Shown: positions 62,840 to 64,000 of the stretch, in pieces
Layout of the letters: every line of letters begins with the position of its first letter
Numbering within the stretch: position 1 is the first letter of the stretch
DNA from: a virus
IMG/VR virus record: IMGVR_UViG_3300007517_000007
Span: 1-64,000 of that record
Length of the DNA: 64,000 nucleotides
Strand: one strand, 5' to 3'
Made by a program: the position numbers and the translations under genes
The notes under the pieces: model-generated
What the model was told of the DNA's origin: nothing
The model's input: the letters and a program-made list of their open reading frames with translations, nothing else
Databases searched by the model: none

Positions 62840-63699
62840 ACGGTGGGGTCGACGAACCGGCGGGGCTTGGCGGCGGGCTTCGCCTTGGCCACGGGTGCAG
62901 CGTCGGGCGCGCCTTCGAGTTGCTTCGCCTGCCGCTTCCATTCGCCCGGCCCCTTGAACTTGGTCACGATCACAGAGCCCATTGAACCATACGGTCCGAC
63001 AGAAAGTTCTTCCCGGTCGGCGACGTGCGGCGGCCAGTAGCCGTTGCCGTCAGCGAAGTGGTAGGCCCCACCGATCGCGCGTGTGGCTGCGCCGATCGTG
63101 TGGACGTCGGCGAGGTTGTCGACGACAGTGACGGGGTCGAAGTCGATCCGGTCGAGGTCGTCGTCGTGGAACACACCGAGGTAGTGGTTCTGGCGTTCGA
63201 GGACCGTCCGGAACTTCGCCTTGGCCTGGTCCATCGCTGCGTCGAACTGCTCGCGGGAGGCGTCCTCCGGGACGCTCACCGTGTCGACGCCGTTGTCCTT
63301 CACCGTGAGCGCGTACTTGTCTGCGCCGTCGGGAAGGAACTCGCCGGTGCGGGCGTCGATCGTGGCCCCACCCCACGATTTCTGTGCTTCGACGAAAGCG
63401 CGTTGTCGGATCTCGTCCCAGTTCTCGTCGAGTCCGATCGGCTGCGAGTTGGCGGCGAACTCGTCGAGCTGAGCCCGGCCGATACGGGCGAGTCGTTGGA
63501 ACTCGTCTGCTGACACCGGTCGGCTGTCCCCGCGCGCTTCGCTCGCGTTGATCGGCTCGAACTGTGCGCCTCCCCCACGCCGACCGTGCGACTGCTGATC
63601 GTGCTGGCCCTCAAGATGGAACGTGGCTGTGGTGTCGTCAAGCGGGCCCCTGCGGACCAGCACCCAGCCAAGGTCGGCACTGATTCTGGGCACGGTCAC
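62836..63699 (-). CDS. Head-linked effector-type protein with HDQxSHG header
   Basis: 287 residues starting MTVPRISADLGWVLVRRGPL. Residues 28-40 read TATFHLEGQHDQQSHGRRGG, the HDQ-x-SHG header of phage head-associated proteins (also in the 2801-4444 protein). A helical region (VSADEFQRLARIGRAQLDEF) and SGRTGEFLPDGAD-like turns precede DNGVDTVSVPEDASREQFDA. The C-terminal 60 residues are Ala/Lys-rich and end with PRRFVDPTV. No catalytic motif seen. Likely delivered or capsid-bound by inference. It follows the ADP-ribosyltransferase fragment, overlapping its end by 4 nt. Confidence 0.6.
   Translation of the reverse strand: MTVPRISADLGWVLVRRGPLDDTTATFHLEGQHDQQSHGRRGGGAQFEPINASEARGDSRPVSADEFQRLARIGRAQLDEFAANSQPIGLDENWDEIRQRAFVEAQKSWGGATIDARTGEFLPDGADKYALTVKDNGVDTVSVPEDASREQFDAAMDQAKAKFRTVLERQNHYLGVFHDDDLDRIDFDPVTVVDNLADVHTIGAATRAIGGAYHFADGNGYWPPHVADREELSVGPYGSMGSVIVTKFKGPGEWKRQAKQLEGAPDAAPVAKAKPAAKPRRFVDPTV
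62846..62867. repeat. 22-bp direct repeat, copy 2
   Basis: Second copy of the repeat at 62322-62343, in the 3' end of 62836-63699, in the same reading frame (PRRFVDP). Confidence 0.75.
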
Positions 63700-64000
63700 T
63701 GGATCACCTCGGTCTCGATAGCTCTGACCGTCACCCCACCGGCGACATAGTCAGTGACGTTCACGACTCGGTAACGCGTTTCGGGTGGCATCACCCATTC
63801 TCTTTCGTCGATGCCGTCGTCGACCATCGAACCCTGAGCCATGATCGGAAGGGCTTTCGCTCCGTTCGTTTTCACCGACATGACCACTCGACGCGTGTCG
63901 GGATCCCCGACGATCGGGTTGCGTGCGAAGTCTTGAACGATTCGTTTCTCTTGCGTCGTGGACATAAACCCGGGGCTCTCGAACTCGTCACCGACACGCA
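63696..64000 (-). CDS. ADP-ribosyltransferase C-terminal part, cut by window edge
   Basis: The frame is open to base 64000, so the N-terminus is outside. Starting from the edge it reads VGDEFESPGFMSTTQEKRIV, then VVMSVKTNGAKALPIMAQGS and IDEREWVMPPETRYRVVNVT. FMSTT corresponds to the S-T-S motif and EREWVMPPETRYRV to the ExE region with Glu at positions 1 and 3 of the R-S-E type ADP-ribosyltransferases (Arg-specific). Such domains transfer ADP-ribose from NAD+ to proteins and are common cargo in T4-like and MuF-type virions. It overlaps the header protein (62836-63699) by 4 nt. The ATG at 63965 is inside the domain, so it is not the true start. Confidence 0.72.
   Translation of the reverse strand, partial: RVGDEFESPGFMSTTQEKRIVQDFARNPIVGDPDTRRVVMSVKTNGAKALPIMAQGSMVDDGIDEREWVMPPETRYRVVNVTDYVAGGVTVRAIETEVIQ

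Overview
This GC-rich window looks like most of the genome of a siphovirus that infects an actinobacterium. Evidence for a phage: a two-domain large terminase (19730-21271), portal (7011-9149), MuF-type minor head protein (4724-7003), capsid-maturation protease (2801-4444), major capsid protein (52510-54351), tail-assembly chaperones with an apparent -1 frameshift (42171-42946), a 1648-residue tape measure (37197-42143) and an endolysin (49459-50298). Evidence for an actinobacterial host is indirect: GC-biased codons, many ATG/GTG starts without a Shine-Dalgarno sequence, and resemblance of the tail hub, ERF, Gam-like and Gp37/Gp68-like proteins to actinophage families. I found no integrase, repressor, tRNA or CRISPR array. 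Genes are cut at both edges (1-563 and 63696-64000), so the window is incomplete or is a circularly permuted genome opened inside the late region.

Layout. Almost everything is read from the minus strand, i.e. from high to low coordinates. 64000-54.6 kb: effector-like and small early genes (ADP-ribosyltransferase fragment, a broken DNA methyltransferase, a Gp37/Gp68 radical-SAM-like protein, many short proteins). 54.4-51.4 kb: capsid. 51.4-49.4 kb: seven-repeat propeller protein and endolysin. 49.4-46.0 kb: five sugar-transferase genes. 46-30 kb: head-tail connectors, tail tube, chaperones, tape measure, tail tip and fibres, with a sixth glycosyltransferase. 30.2-28.6 kb: three membrane proteins (candidate lysis cassette). 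28.6-24.2 kb: Gam-like protein, a four-gene plus-strand island, and a replication initiator carrying iterons and a DnaA box. 24-21 kb: small genes, a VRR-NUC nuclease and a zeta-toxin protein. 19-21.3 kb: terminase on the plus strand. 18.5-9.5 kb: DNA metabolism (sliding-clamp-like/FtsK-gamma fusion, SNF2 helicase) and unknowns. 9.1-2.8 kb: portal, MuF and protease. 2.5-0.5 kb: the ERF annealing protein and two structural-looking genes.

Regulation is the most distinctive property. A recurring element, called motif P here, has the form GTCGCAC, then about 7 nt, then a -10 hexamer (TACACT, TACAAT, GACACT and similar), 19-21 nt in all. It occurs more than 25 times, nearly always in the narrow gap after a stop codon and facing the next gene. 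In about half of the cases the start codon lies only 6-8 nt past the hexamer, so the mRNA should be leaderless. In others a leader with a GGAAGG-type ribosome site follows. Two copies lie back to back and serve both strands, one sits inside the zeta-toxin gene, and two precede hairpin-ended stretches without a gene (candidate small RNAs). Inside operons, stop and start codons overlap as ATGA, GTGA, TGATG or TTGA, which implies translational coupling.

Working model, by inference. The clamp/FtsK fusion, replication initiator, ERF, Gam-like protein, SNF2 helicase and VRR-NUC protein replicate and recombine the DNA. Terminase, portal and capsid genes package it. Several head-linked proteins share short header motifs (HDQ-S-HG or RVPAG...GGRW) joined to toxin-like domains (zeta kinase, ParB/Srx-like, ADP-ribosyltransferase), which suggests cargo carried in the capsid.
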